Translations under genes and position numbers: made by a program
Notes under the pieces: model-generated
The model's input: the letters and a program-made list of their open reading frames with translations, nothing else
What the model was told of the DNA's origin: nothing
Databases searched by the model: none
Source: UBA822 sp036336795
GTDB lineage: Bacteria > Gemmatimonadota > Gemmatimonadetes > Longimicrobiales > Gaopeijiaceae
Reading direction: 5' to 3'
DNA length: 61,995 nt
Assembly: GCA_036336795.1 (NCBI GenBank)
Contig: JAYZFL010000057.1
Span: 1-61,995 of the forward strand
In this document: positions 1 to 7,070 of the stretch, piece after piece
Layout of the letters: every line of letters begins with the position of its first letter
Numbering within the stretch: the stretch's first letter is position 1

Positions 1-2079
1 GGAGCTGCGCTACTGGAAGGGGTTGTGCAGGTGCCGGACTTCGGAGCCACACCCACTCAAAGAGGAGAGTTTCTCCTTGCCCATGATGGAGAATATCTCT
101 ATCTGGCATGCCTGATGTACGAGTCCGATCCGGATTTAATCAGAGTGACGACGCTGGAAAGGGACGTGAGCCCCTACCGGACAGACTCTTGTGGCATGCG
201 CCTAGACACGTACAACGATGAGGAAAATTCGCTTGTTTTCATCACGACTCCGGCAAGCGTCCGCACCGACTGGACCTTCTCAAACGATGCGACCGGTGCG
301 CCCAATAGGCAGTGGAACACCTTCTGGGACGCAGAAGGTACCTTCACGGACTTTGGATGGTCCGCGGAGGTGCGGGTTCCCTTTTCAAGCATGGGTTTCC
401 AAGTCATAGACGGGGAGGTCGTGATGGGGTTCTCCGTCACTCGTACGATCGTTCGAAATGCTGAATCGATTGTGCATCCAGCGATCCCACCGAACTGGGG
501 TCCACAGAGCGTTGCGAAGCCCTCACAGCTCAGGAAGATGATCCTTACCGGGCTCGAACCGCAGAAGCCTGTCTACCTGACGCCATATGTCCTGGGTGGT
601 GGTGGACACTCTTACCCTCTGGGGGAAGCAAACAATCGATACGTCAGAAGCTCGGAAAGGGTCATGGAATTCGGAGGTGATTTGCGATATGGGATTACCA
701 GAAACCTCAACCTCGATTTGACTGCGAACACGGATTTTGCCCAAGTAGAGGCGGACGATCAGCAAGTTAACCTCACGCGCTTCTCTCTCTTCTTCCCGGA
801 GCAAAGGAGATTCTTCCAAGAGCGCGGCGCGATTTTCGAAGTTCCACTTGGTTCCAACGAGCGCCTCTTCCATTCACGTCGAGTGGGCCTCGTAAATGGG
901 AAGCAAGTACCGATCTATGGTGGAGGTCGTCTCGTCGGTCGGGTGGGAGAGTGGGATATCGGATTTCTTGATATGCAAACGGCCGAGCACGGGGCTCTGC
1001 CATCCGAAAACCTGGGGGTTGCGCGGTTACGCCGGAGGTTCCTCAACGAGTTCTCCTACCTGGGCGGAATCATGACGAGCAGAGTTGGAGACGATGGCAG
1101 CTATAACGTCCTCTATGGGACGGATGCCGTCGTTCGGCTCTTTGGACAGGACTACCTCACCCTGAACTGGGCACAGAGCTTCGACAATTCCACTGAACGC
1201 GACGATAAGAAGGTCACGCAGCCCCTAGATCGGACATTAATCCGAGCGAATTGGCAGAGGAGAGGGAGGGATGGCGTAACCTACGACGGGAATTTGGTCC
1301 GGGCTGGAGCAATCTTTCAACCGGGAATGGGATTCCTCCGCAGAAGAAACTATATCTCCGGGAACGGTAGTGCGGGATATGGGTGGCGGCCTGGCGCTGG
1401 ATCCATACTCAACCGTTACGGGTTTACGGTGGATGGAAGTTTCTTTGAGAGAAATGAAGATGATTCGGTAGAGTCGGGCGCATTTGGCCTTTCGGGTCAG
1501 CTAGAAACCAGGGGTGGGCACCGAATCTCGGCGAGTATCAAGAGAAACTATGAAGACCTGACCAGACCCTTCTCTCTGTCCGACGATGTGACCGTCCCAA
1601 TCGGATCCTATTGGTTTGCCGAAAGTCGCCTTTCCTACACCCCGCCCCCAGGGGATTTGTTCAGGCCGAGCGCGAGTGTATCGAGAGGACGATTCTTCGA
1701 TGGAACCCGACTTTCCTTCAGTTTCTCTCCCGCATGGTCTGTTTCCCGTCATCTTCGGTTCAGTGGAACCTATCAGATCAACCGCATCGAGTTCTACGCT
1801 CGAAACCAACAATTCACCTCTCATCTCGCGCGGTTGCGGACAAAGCTGACCTTCACCACAAAGACCTCTGCATCTACGTTTGTACAGTACAACAGCACCG
1901 GGGACTTGGTCGCTTTGAACGTCCGCTTTAGGTACAACCCCAAGGAAGGGAACGATCTGTACATCGTGTGGAATGAGACATTCAATTCTGATCGCTTTTC
2001 ACTCGACCCGCTTGCTCCGTTCAGTCAGGAGCGTACGCTCCTGCTCAAGTACTCCCATACCTTCACCCTTGGCCTCTGA
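1..2079 (+). CDS. DUF5916-type outer-membrane barrel protein with CBM9-like domain, 5' partial
   Basis: The reading frame is open from base 1, so the true start and signal peptide lie upstream; the GTG at 25 is only the first in-window candidate. The first ~150 residues resemble the CBM9-like beta-sandwich found at the front of DUF5916 proteins (alternating strands, DGEYLYLACLMYES, FGWSAEVRVPFSSM). The rest is a series of amphipathic strands with aromatic girdles, including the family-typical stretch NTDFAQVEADDQQVNLTRFS and FFPEQRRFFQE, and ends in a short hydrophobic strand (FTLGL), as expected for an outer-membrane beta-barrel. The substrate is unknown; the family is often linked to carbohydrate or polymer handling. 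The next gene starts 3 bases after the stop. Family call is good, function is open. Confidence 0.8.
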   Translation, partial: GAALLEGVVQVPDFGATPTQRGEFLLAHDGEYLYLACLMYESDPDLIRVTTLERDVSPYRTDSCGMRLDTYNDEENSLVFITTPASVRTDWTFSNDATGAPNRQWNTFWDAEGTFTDFGWSAEVRVPFSSMGFQVIDGEVVMGFSVTRTIVRNAESIVHPAIPPNWGPQSVAKPSQLRKMILTGLEPQKPVYLTPYVLGGGGHSYPLGEANNRYVRSSERVMEFGGDLRYGITRNLNLDLTANTDFAQVEADDQQVNLTRFSLFFPEQRRFFQERGAIFEVPLGSNERLFHSRRVGLVNGKQVPIYGGGRLVGRVGEWDIGFLDMQTAEHGALPSENLGVARLRRRFLNEFSYLGGIMTSRVGDDGSYNVLYGTDAVVRLFGQDYLTLNWAQSFDNSTERDDKKVTQPLDRTLIRANWQRRGRDGVTYDGNLVRAGAIFQPGMGFLRRRNYISGNGSAGYGWRPGAGSILNRYGFTVDGSFFERNEDDSVESGAFGLSGQLETRGGHRISASIKRNYEDLTRPFSLSDDVTVPIGSYWFAESRLSYTPPPGDLFRPSASVSRGRFFDGTRLSFSFSPAWSVSRHLRFSGTYQINRIEFYARNQQFTSHLARLRTKLTFTTKTSASTFVQYNSTGDLVALNVRFRYNPKEGNDLYIVWNETFNSDRFSLDPLAPFSQERTLLLKYSHTFTLGL

Positions 2080-2082
2080 GCA

Positions 2083-2703
2083 ATGAAACTAAGCATTGCC
2101 CAGTTAACAGCCCTTGAGCGTCAGGATCCGGTGCTGGGGGTGGCCATGAAGCGACTGCCCCCGTTCCCTGACATGCCCGTCGGAAACTTTCGTGGTTCCT
2201 ACTTCCAAGTATTGGTACGATCCATTATTTACCAGCAGTTAGCCACCAAGGCTGCAGCCACAATTTACGGGCGTGTGCGGCGGCTTGGTCCTGGACCACG
2301 CTTCCCGACTCCAGATCAGATGTCTTCACTTTCGGAAGAGCGGCTTCGCGAAGCCGGATTGTCCGGTAACAAGACCAAGGCCATCCACGACTTGGCAGAG
2401 AAGGTCCTCCGTGGGAAACTAATCCTCAGGGGAATTGAGCACCAAGACGATACTGAAATCATACGTCGCCTCACGACCGTTTGGGGAATTGGGGAATGGA
2501 CAGCCCAAATGTTCCTCATCTTCAAGCTCGGGAGGCTGGACGTCATGCCGACCGGAGATCTCGGTGTCCAGGAGGGTCTTCGCATCCTGGATAGCTTAAG
2601 GGAGCGCCCCAAGCCGAAGTTACTCCTTGAAAGGGCCGAGCTTTGGCGTCCCCTTCGCAGTGTGGCCGCCTGGTACCTGTGGAGGCTCACCGACAGCCGA
2701 TGA
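2083..2703 (+). CDS. DNA-3-methyladenine glycosylase 2 family (AlkA-like HhH-GPD)
   Basis: A base-excision repair glycosylase that removes alkylated purines from DNA in the cytoplasm. The 206 residues cover the HhH-GPD core: IIYQQLATKAAATIYGRV near residues 47-64, the helix-hairpin-helix VWGIGEWTAQMFLIF near 138-152, and the GPD loop with the expected catalytic aspartate at D159 in PTGDLGV. It is shorter than E. coli AlkA (282 aa) because the N-terminal beta domain is missing, as in the compact AlkA/MAG-like subgroup. The start lies 3 bases after the preceding stop, and its own stop overlaps the next start (ATGA at 2700-2703), so it is probably co-transcribed with unrelated envelope genes. 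The exact lesion range cannot be read from sequence. Confidence 0.88.
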   Translation: MKLSIAQLTALERQDPVLGVAMKRLPPFPDMPVGNFRGSYFQVLVRSIIYQQLATKAAATIYGRVRRLGPGPRFPTPDQMSSLSEERLREAGLSGNKTKAIHDLAEKVLRGKLILRGIEHQDDTEIIRRLTTVWGIGEWTAQMFLIFKLGRLDVMPTGDLGVQEGLRILDSLRERPKPKLLLERAELWRPLRSVAAWYLWRLTDSR

Positions 2704-3203
2704 ACAGACGTGTCTCGTTCGCTATCCTTATCTTTCTCTGCACGGTCGAGCTCCAGATACCGCTCACGGCGGCTTCGCAGGATTGGTCCGTGATTGGAGG
2801 CGGAGTATTAGGGGCGGCCACAGGATCTTGGATGAGCATGGCCTACATCACGGCCAAGGCACGGGCGGGTGACCCTCTCAACTCCTCCGAAGAGGCGATC
2901 AGGGTGGCTTCCGTACCCTTGCTTGCGGGTTTTACGACCGGTATGGCCGTCGGCATTTTTGCGAAGGAGAACCTCGGTTCTACCATGCTGTGGGGCTCGG
3001 TAGGCTGGGTTACTGGTATCGGGGTCGGCTCCCTGCTCGGAGGCCATATTTGGGACGATCCTTCGGCGAGGTGGGCAGGGGGAGTCCTCGGTGGGGCGGT
3101 CGGCCTCCTCATCGGAGGAACCGCAGGATACCTCATATCTTCCACGGACCCGAATTCTGCTGACAACCCCGGAATGCCACTCATGGTCAGAGTTCACTTC
3201 TGA
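2700..3203 (+). CDS. Exported glycine-zipper-like protein, function unknown
   Basis: 167 residues starting at the ATG whose last bases overlap the glycosylase stop (ATGA). The upstream in-frame extension would run antisense-like through the glycosylase and was dropped. Residues 1-26 form a signal peptide (basic NRR, hydrophobic core, cut near TAAS-QD). The mature part has three or four Gly/Ala/Ser-rich hydrophobic stretches (GGGVLGAATGSWMSMAY, LLAGFTTGMAVGIF, GVLGGAVGLLIGGTAGYLI), like glycine-zipper membrane or outer-membrane lipoproteins. No enzymatic motif is visible. It sits two bases ahead of the phosphoesterase gene, suggesting one transcript. Confidence 0.7.
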   Translation: MNRRVSFAILIFLCTVELQIPLTAASQDWSVIGGGVLGAATGSWMSMAYITAKARAGDPLNSSEEAIRVASVPLLAGFTTGMAVGIFAKENLGSTMLWGSVGWVTGIGVGSLLGGHIWDDPSARWAGGVLGGAVGLLIGGTAGYLISSTDPNSADNPGMPLMVRVHF

Positions 3204-3205
3204 TA

Positions 3206-4450
3206 ATGCCCAGAATGGACTTCCTGTACCTTGGTCCGGAGGGTGATAGGATACCGCGACCGTCCCTACTGAGGACCTTGACTGTTTCGTGTGTACTCCT
3301 GCTACCCACTCTTCTCTACGCCCAGGCTTCGGTTTCTGAGTTCGCTGGAATTTCTCCAGAGCCCGACCCTGAGGATGTGGAATCGGTCCTCTTCTTGGTT
3401 GGTGACGCTGGTGCTGTGGACGGGGACGGCAACCCTGTGCTCCGGCACCTTACCGACGCTGTGGAGAACTGGTCTGAGGCGCTTGCAAGAGATTCCTCTG
3501 TAGTCGTGTTGTTCTTGGGTGACAACGTCTATCCGAGTGGTTACCACGATCCATCGGATCGGAACCATGAGCGGGATTCAATTCGACTCGGCAACCAGAT
3601 TTCCGTGCTCCGGGGACCTCAGGCCAGAGCGCGCAGCGCCAGGGGAATTTTTCTTCCAGGAAATCACGACTGGGGGAACACGGACGGTGCCGAGGCACTG
3701 GTCCTCATGCGAAATCTGCAAGACCGCCTAGGGCGTGCCCGTGAGCGGGATGATGTGCTGGTGCAGCTTTCGCCTCATGCCGAATCTCCCGGCCCGGAGA
3801 TCGTGGACCTAGGGGCAACGGCACGGATCATCACCTTGGATACGCAGTGGTCACTGGCTCATCGGATCGAATCCTCGAGGAGTGCGGCGTTTGGAGAACT
3901 GGAAGCCGCCATTGCCGAAGCGGGAGAGCGAGATGTGATCGTGGCGGCACATCACCCGATCGTGACAGGAGGAAAGCACGGTGGTTCGATCAGCGTCTGG
4001 AAAACGATGGGAGTGCGCTGGCTCCTCAATCGCACCGGTTCGATCAGCCAGGACCTATCGTCGAATGTGTACCGGAGATTGATCCAAGGACTCCGGCTCA
4101 CATTCTCCCGAGGGCGTACTCCGCTCGTCTATGCAGCGGGTCATGAACACAACCTCCAAGTGATCTCAGGAACAAAGCGCGGAGATCCGAGGTTCATGTT
4201 GGTCAGCGGTTCTGGCAGTAAGGTTGGTGACGTGGAACGGACCCCAGGTACCCGATTCGGCCTTGCCGCTCCCGGATACATGCGTATCGTTTTCCTTAGA
4301 GATCGTGGAGTGGACCTGACCGTGTACGCTACGAGTCCGGAGTTTACGACCTGCCCTAATGGAGACGGGCAAGAGCGGACGGAATGCATGGCTCGAGGAG
4401 CTCAGTTGTTCGAAACGGTGTATTCTGAGCGACTAACCTCCCCACGATGA
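3206..4450 (+). CDS. Exported calcineurin-like metallophosphoesterase
   Basis: 414 residues. The N-terminus holds a hydrophobic segment ending in LLYAQA (about residues 22-40), so the enzyme is exported or membrane-tethered. All metallophosphoesterase metal motifs are present in order: GDAG near residue 66, GDNVYP near 105, GNHDWG near 152, AAHHP near 247 and GHEHN near 312, together giving the two-metal phosphatase site. Sequence between motifs resembles purple-acid-phosphatase-like or tartrate-resistant types, so a phosphomonoester or nucleotide substrate is plausible but not proven. The ATG comes 2 bases after the previous stop. It is the last large gene of the left plus-strand group. Confidence 0.85.
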   Translation: MPRMDFLYLGPEGDRIPRPSLLRTLTVSCVLLLPTLLYAQASVSEFAGISPEPDPEDVESVLFLVGDAGAVDGDGNPVLRHLTDAVENWSEALARDSSVVVLFLGDNVYPSGYHDPSDRNHERDSIRLGNQISVLRGPQARARSARGIFLPGNHDWGNTDGAEALVLMRNLQDRLGRARERDDVLVQLSPHAESPGPEIVDLGATARIITLDTQWSLAHRIESSRSAAFGELEAAIAEAGERDVIVAAHHPIVTGGKHGGSISVWKTMGVRWLLNRTGSISQDLSSNVYRRLIQGLRLTFSRGRTPLVYAAGHEHNLQVISGTKRGDPRFMLVSGSGSKVGDVERTPGTRFGLAAPGYMRIVFLRDRGVDLTVYATSPEFTTCPNGDGQERTECMARGAQLFETVYSERLTSPR

Positions 4451-4474
4451 TTCCCTTGATTGAGGAGGATCTTC

Positions 4475-4657
4475 ATGCCGAAGCGAAGCCGTGGCCGAGC
4501 GCCTCGCGACAAGAAAGCCTCACTCAAGCTCCCGGAGTGGCCTTGCAGGCCCAAACTACCGCAAACGCCGCCGCCGCCGCGTCCGTCGAACCCTGTGGGC
4601 TCTGTGCCAGGCCCTGACTTCAAGAAAGCCATCAAGAAGCTGGGGAAGAAGCGTTAG
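4475..4657 (+). CDS. Small basic proline-rich protein
   Basis: A 60-residue ORF preceded by a strong Shine-Dalgarno (GAGGAGG at 4463-4469) six bases or so before the ATG. The RBS decides for this start over an in-frame one at 4460. The product is very basic (many Lys/Arg at both ends, KKAIKKLGKKR at the C-terminus) with a central proline run (PQTPPPPRPSNP) and no membrane segment. Such composition suggests nucleic-acid or polyanion binding, but I recognise no family. A second overlapping frame (from 4491) lacks an RBS and was not chosen. Confidence 0.45.
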   Translation: MPKRSRGRAPRDKKASLKLPEWPCRPKLPQTPPPPRPSNPVGSVPGPDFKKAIKKLGKKR

Positions 4658-4708
4658 AGAAGTGCTACGCGTGAGGCTTGGGCAAGCCCTGACCGAGTCA
4701 ACCGAAAC

Positions 4709-5173
4709 TCAGTTCAGTTCCTTCTCCTCCTGAGGGTACGGGTATGCTTCTCCCAGAGTCGACTTCAGTGCCTCATCGATCACGAAGAGATCTGTCAGGA
4801 GCGCACGCCAGCGTGTGGAGATATTGAAGTTATCCATGAGCGCCGAGCTGACGCCGGTTTGAGCCATCACTAGACTGACCATTGCCTTAGCATCCCGCGC
4901 ATCGCGCTTCATTACCTCATTCATGGGCCCAAAAGCACTGCCGGAATCCAACCCCTCGACCATCTCTCCGAGTCCCTCTTCCAAGGCGCCCAACGCTTCA
5001 CGAGTCCGACTCAGGTACTCACGCAATTCCCCGCTGATCCCGCTGTTACGATCAATTCCCTGAGCAGCGTAGGCGAAAAAGTACTCGTAGCTCTCTTCGA
5101 CGATGTCGATGTGGTCCTGCCACTCTTTAGGCGTCACGTCAGGTAGCAGTGCCCGACTCTGTCGGTGGTCCAT
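4709..5173 (-). CDS. Orphan helical protein at end of molybdoenzyme operon
   Basis: 154 residues, cysteine-free and mostly helical, with no signal peptide, heme motif or membrane segment; I do not recognise the family. It is the last gene of the minus-strand molybdenum hydroxylase operon, overlapping the end of the cytochrome b gene by 35 bases if the ATG at 5173 is used. A GTG at 5137, one base after the cytochrome stop, is an equally reasonable start. Neither start has a good Shine-Dalgarno. The acidic helical character (REALGALEEGLGEMVEGL) might fit an accessory or assembly role, but that is only inferred from position. Confidence 0.65.
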   Translation of the reverse strand: MDHRQSRALLPDVTPKEWQDHIDIVEESYEYFFAYAAQGIDRNSGISGELREYLSRTREALGALEEGLGEMVEGLDSGSAFGPMNEVMKRDARDAKAMVSLVMAQTGVSSALMDNFNISTRWRALLTDLFVIDEALKSTLGEAYPYPQEEKELN

Positions 5174-6050
5174 CGCCTTCGATCACCGAGCCCGAGGAGA
5201 ACGCTGCCCCAACCGGAACTTCCGGCTGATCGGTCCGGTCCACTGTCCATCGGTTTGGATCGAAGTTTTCCAGGTACTGTTCTTGGCCAATCCAACCGTA
5301 AATCATCGACTTCGTGACCCACCACTTGTCGGGTCTGATAGCGAAATAAATGTGGGATATGACTAGGGATATCAACCCAACGCCCGACAGTCCATGAAGC
5401 ACATAGACGACCCCCCATGAACTGTCACCCAGTAGGTAGGGATTCGCACTCCAGAACGGTGTTTCGAGGCGAAGCATCATGAGTATGCCTGTGACGATGG
5501 CCACGAGTCCAGCCACAGCCGCTGCATGATGGAAGAGCTTGTGATCAATCGGGTATTTCCCTGCCGTGGGAGCTTCCGCAGCCTCCTTCTTTAGCATATG
5601 CTGCAACTCTGCCACTCCCGCTTTGACGTCGATCTTGTCAATCCACATCGCCCAAAAATCCTGCCAAAAGATCGCGTGGATGACGTGATAGATGATCGTG
5701 GCAGTCAGGACCAGGCCTGCAATCCAATGGATAGTGACCCACGCAAACTGAATGCCGATAACCGGGAAGAACGCTGTGACCAAAAGCACCAGCATCGCAG
5801 CAGACATGAGCCAGTGAAATACGCGCTCCGACGTCGCGTGTCGAAGGATCCGACTCGGAAGCCCGGAGATGGCCGAGGTTGAGCCCTCTCCCGAACCAGA
5901 AGAAGCCGACGGAGCTAACCACTGAGCCCAAATCGCGTGCAGCACGACGAAGCCGATGCCTATGATCGCTGCGGCCCACATGAGATCCCACGACACACCA
6001 ATCAGGATGTCTTGATTCCACGGATTAGCTGCTCGACGCCAGAGTTCCAT
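5139..6050 (-). CDS. Membrane cytochrome b (FdhC/cytochrome b561-like) electron acceptor
   Basis: 303 residues with about five membrane helices: one near the N-terminus (IIGIGFVVLHAIW) and a four-helix cytochrome b561/formate-dehydrogenase-gamma-like core. Candidate heme-ligand histidines sit inside or next to helices: VFHWLMS, TIHWIAG, IIYHVIHAIFW, HKLFHHAA, VLHGLSG and LVISHIYF. The protein probably takes electrons from the periplasmic molybdenum hydroxylase encoded just upstream and passes them to quinone. Its start lies 1 base after the stop of the FAD-subunit gene, which supports a functional complex. The C-terminal ~45 residues are polar and unmatched. Quinone reduction is inferred from the family. 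Confidence 0.85.
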   Translation of the reverse strand: MELWRRAANPWNQDILIGVSWDLMWAAAIIGIGFVVLHAIWAQWLAPSASSGSGEGSTSAISGLPSRILRHATSERVFHWLMSAAMLVLLVTAFFPVIGIQFAWVTIHWIAGLVLTATIIYHVIHAIFWQDFWAMWIDKIDVKAGVAELQHMLKKEAAEAPTAGKYPIDHKLFHHAAAVAGLVAIVTGILMMLRLETPFWSANPYLLGDSSWGVVYVLHGLSGVGLISLVISHIYFAIRPDKWWVTKSMIYGWIGQEQYLENFDPNRWTVDRTDQPEVPVGAAFSSGSVIEGDGPPTESGTAT

Positions 6051-6051
6051 A

Positions 6052-7056
6052 CTAAGCCTCGGTGGTGGCGCGGACGGCCCGACGGACCAGGTTCCGCATC
6101 AAGTCGATTTTAAAGGCGTTGTGCCGGAGAGGTTCGGAACCCTCCGTAGCCACGTTTCCAGCTGCGATTCCCAGATCATCCGAGGGAGTCTGACCACGCA
6201 CGATATCCTCAGCTTTGTCGAGGCGGACTGGGAAGGGAGCGACACCATTGACAGCTAACCGAGCGTCCTGGATTACTCCTCCATTCACTCGCATCGCCGA
6301 GGCGACCGTCATGAGCGCGAAGTCCCATGATTTTCGGTCTTCGACCTTCTCATAGTAGAACGTGGCACCTGACCAAGTGGACGGAATACGGATCGTTGTC
6401 AACAGTTCACCAGGCTTCAATATAGTCATGCGCTCAATATCAACACTGGGACGCATGAAGAAATCCTGAGCGTCGACAACACGCTCCCCGCGGCTACCCC
6501 GAATCACGAACTGGGCGTCGAGTGCGATAAGCGCAGGCGCGGTATCCGAAGGGCTCACGGCTACGCACCTGCTTGAGCCGATGATACAATGCTCCCGGTT
6601 CATCGCCGTGGGCGCTGAAGCGTAGCAAGTGTTGCCGCCTGCACGATAGCAAGGCCATCCCCCGCGGTAATACCAGCATCGGGTATCCTGCGAAAGGTTG
6701 CCCCCAAGCGTTCCGCGATTCCGGATTTGAGGCGTCGCGATGCGAGCGGCGGCAGCGGCGAGAACACCAAAGCTCGCGGTCAAGTCGGGATGCGCCGCGA
6801 TATCGGTAATCGTCGTCATGGAACCGATCTCTATTCCGTCAGAGGTTTTGCGGACACCTCTGAGTTCGTCCACGTTGACAAGGTCGACTACCGCCGTCGG
6901 CCGCTTGATCCGGTCCTTGAACCAGTCGAAGCTATCCATACCCCCTGACAGTACCCAGCCGTCCTCACCGTAACGAACTAGTAAATCGATCGCATCCTCG
7001 ACGGTCGTCGGCTGGAAGAGCTCGAACGCCGGGATCATGTCTCTTATGACCGCCAT
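6052..7056 (-). CDS. FAD subunit of molybdenum hydroxylase with extra Fe-S cysteine loop (PaoB/HcrB-like)
   Basis: 334 residues of the xanthine dehydrogenase FAD-binding family (CoxM/PaoB). The FAD-binding loops are visible: VLSGGMDS near residues 35-42 and ATPQIRNRGTLGGNL near 107-121. Directly after comes a cysteine-rich insertion with C127, C136, C144, C157 and C164, followed by VAVSPSDTAPALIALDA. Such an insert is known from 4-hydroxybenzoyl-CoA reductase beta and E. coli PaoB, where it binds a [4Fe-4S] cluster; one of the five cysteines may not be a ligand. It passes electrons between the 2Fe-2S subunit and an acceptor, here probably the cytochrome b. No signal peptide of its own: it may travel with the Tat-tagged partner. 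Confidence 0.9.
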   Translation of the reverse strand: MAVIRDMIPAFELFQPTTVEDAIDLLVRYGEDGWVLSGGMDSFDWFKDRIKRPTAVVDLVNVDELRGVRKTSDGIEIGSMTTITDIAAHPDLTASFGVLAAAAARIATPQIRNRGTLGGNLSQDTRCWYYRGGWPCYRAGGNTCYASAPTAMNREHCIIGSSRCVAVSPSDTAPALIALDAQFVIRGSRGERVVDAQDFFMRPSVDIERMTILKPGELLTTIRIPSTWSGATFYYEKVEDRKSWDFALMTVASAMRVNGGVIQDARLAVNGVAPFPVRLDKAEDIVRGQTPSDDLGIAAGNVATEGSEPLRHNAFKIDLMRNLVRRAVRATTEA

Positions 7057-7070
7057 GTTTCGCTTCTCCG

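Noticed and set aside
2808..3197. Minus-strand ORF opposite the glycine-zipper gene
   Set aside because: Shadow of GC-rich codons, no RBS; the plus frame has a clear signal peptide and operon overlap.
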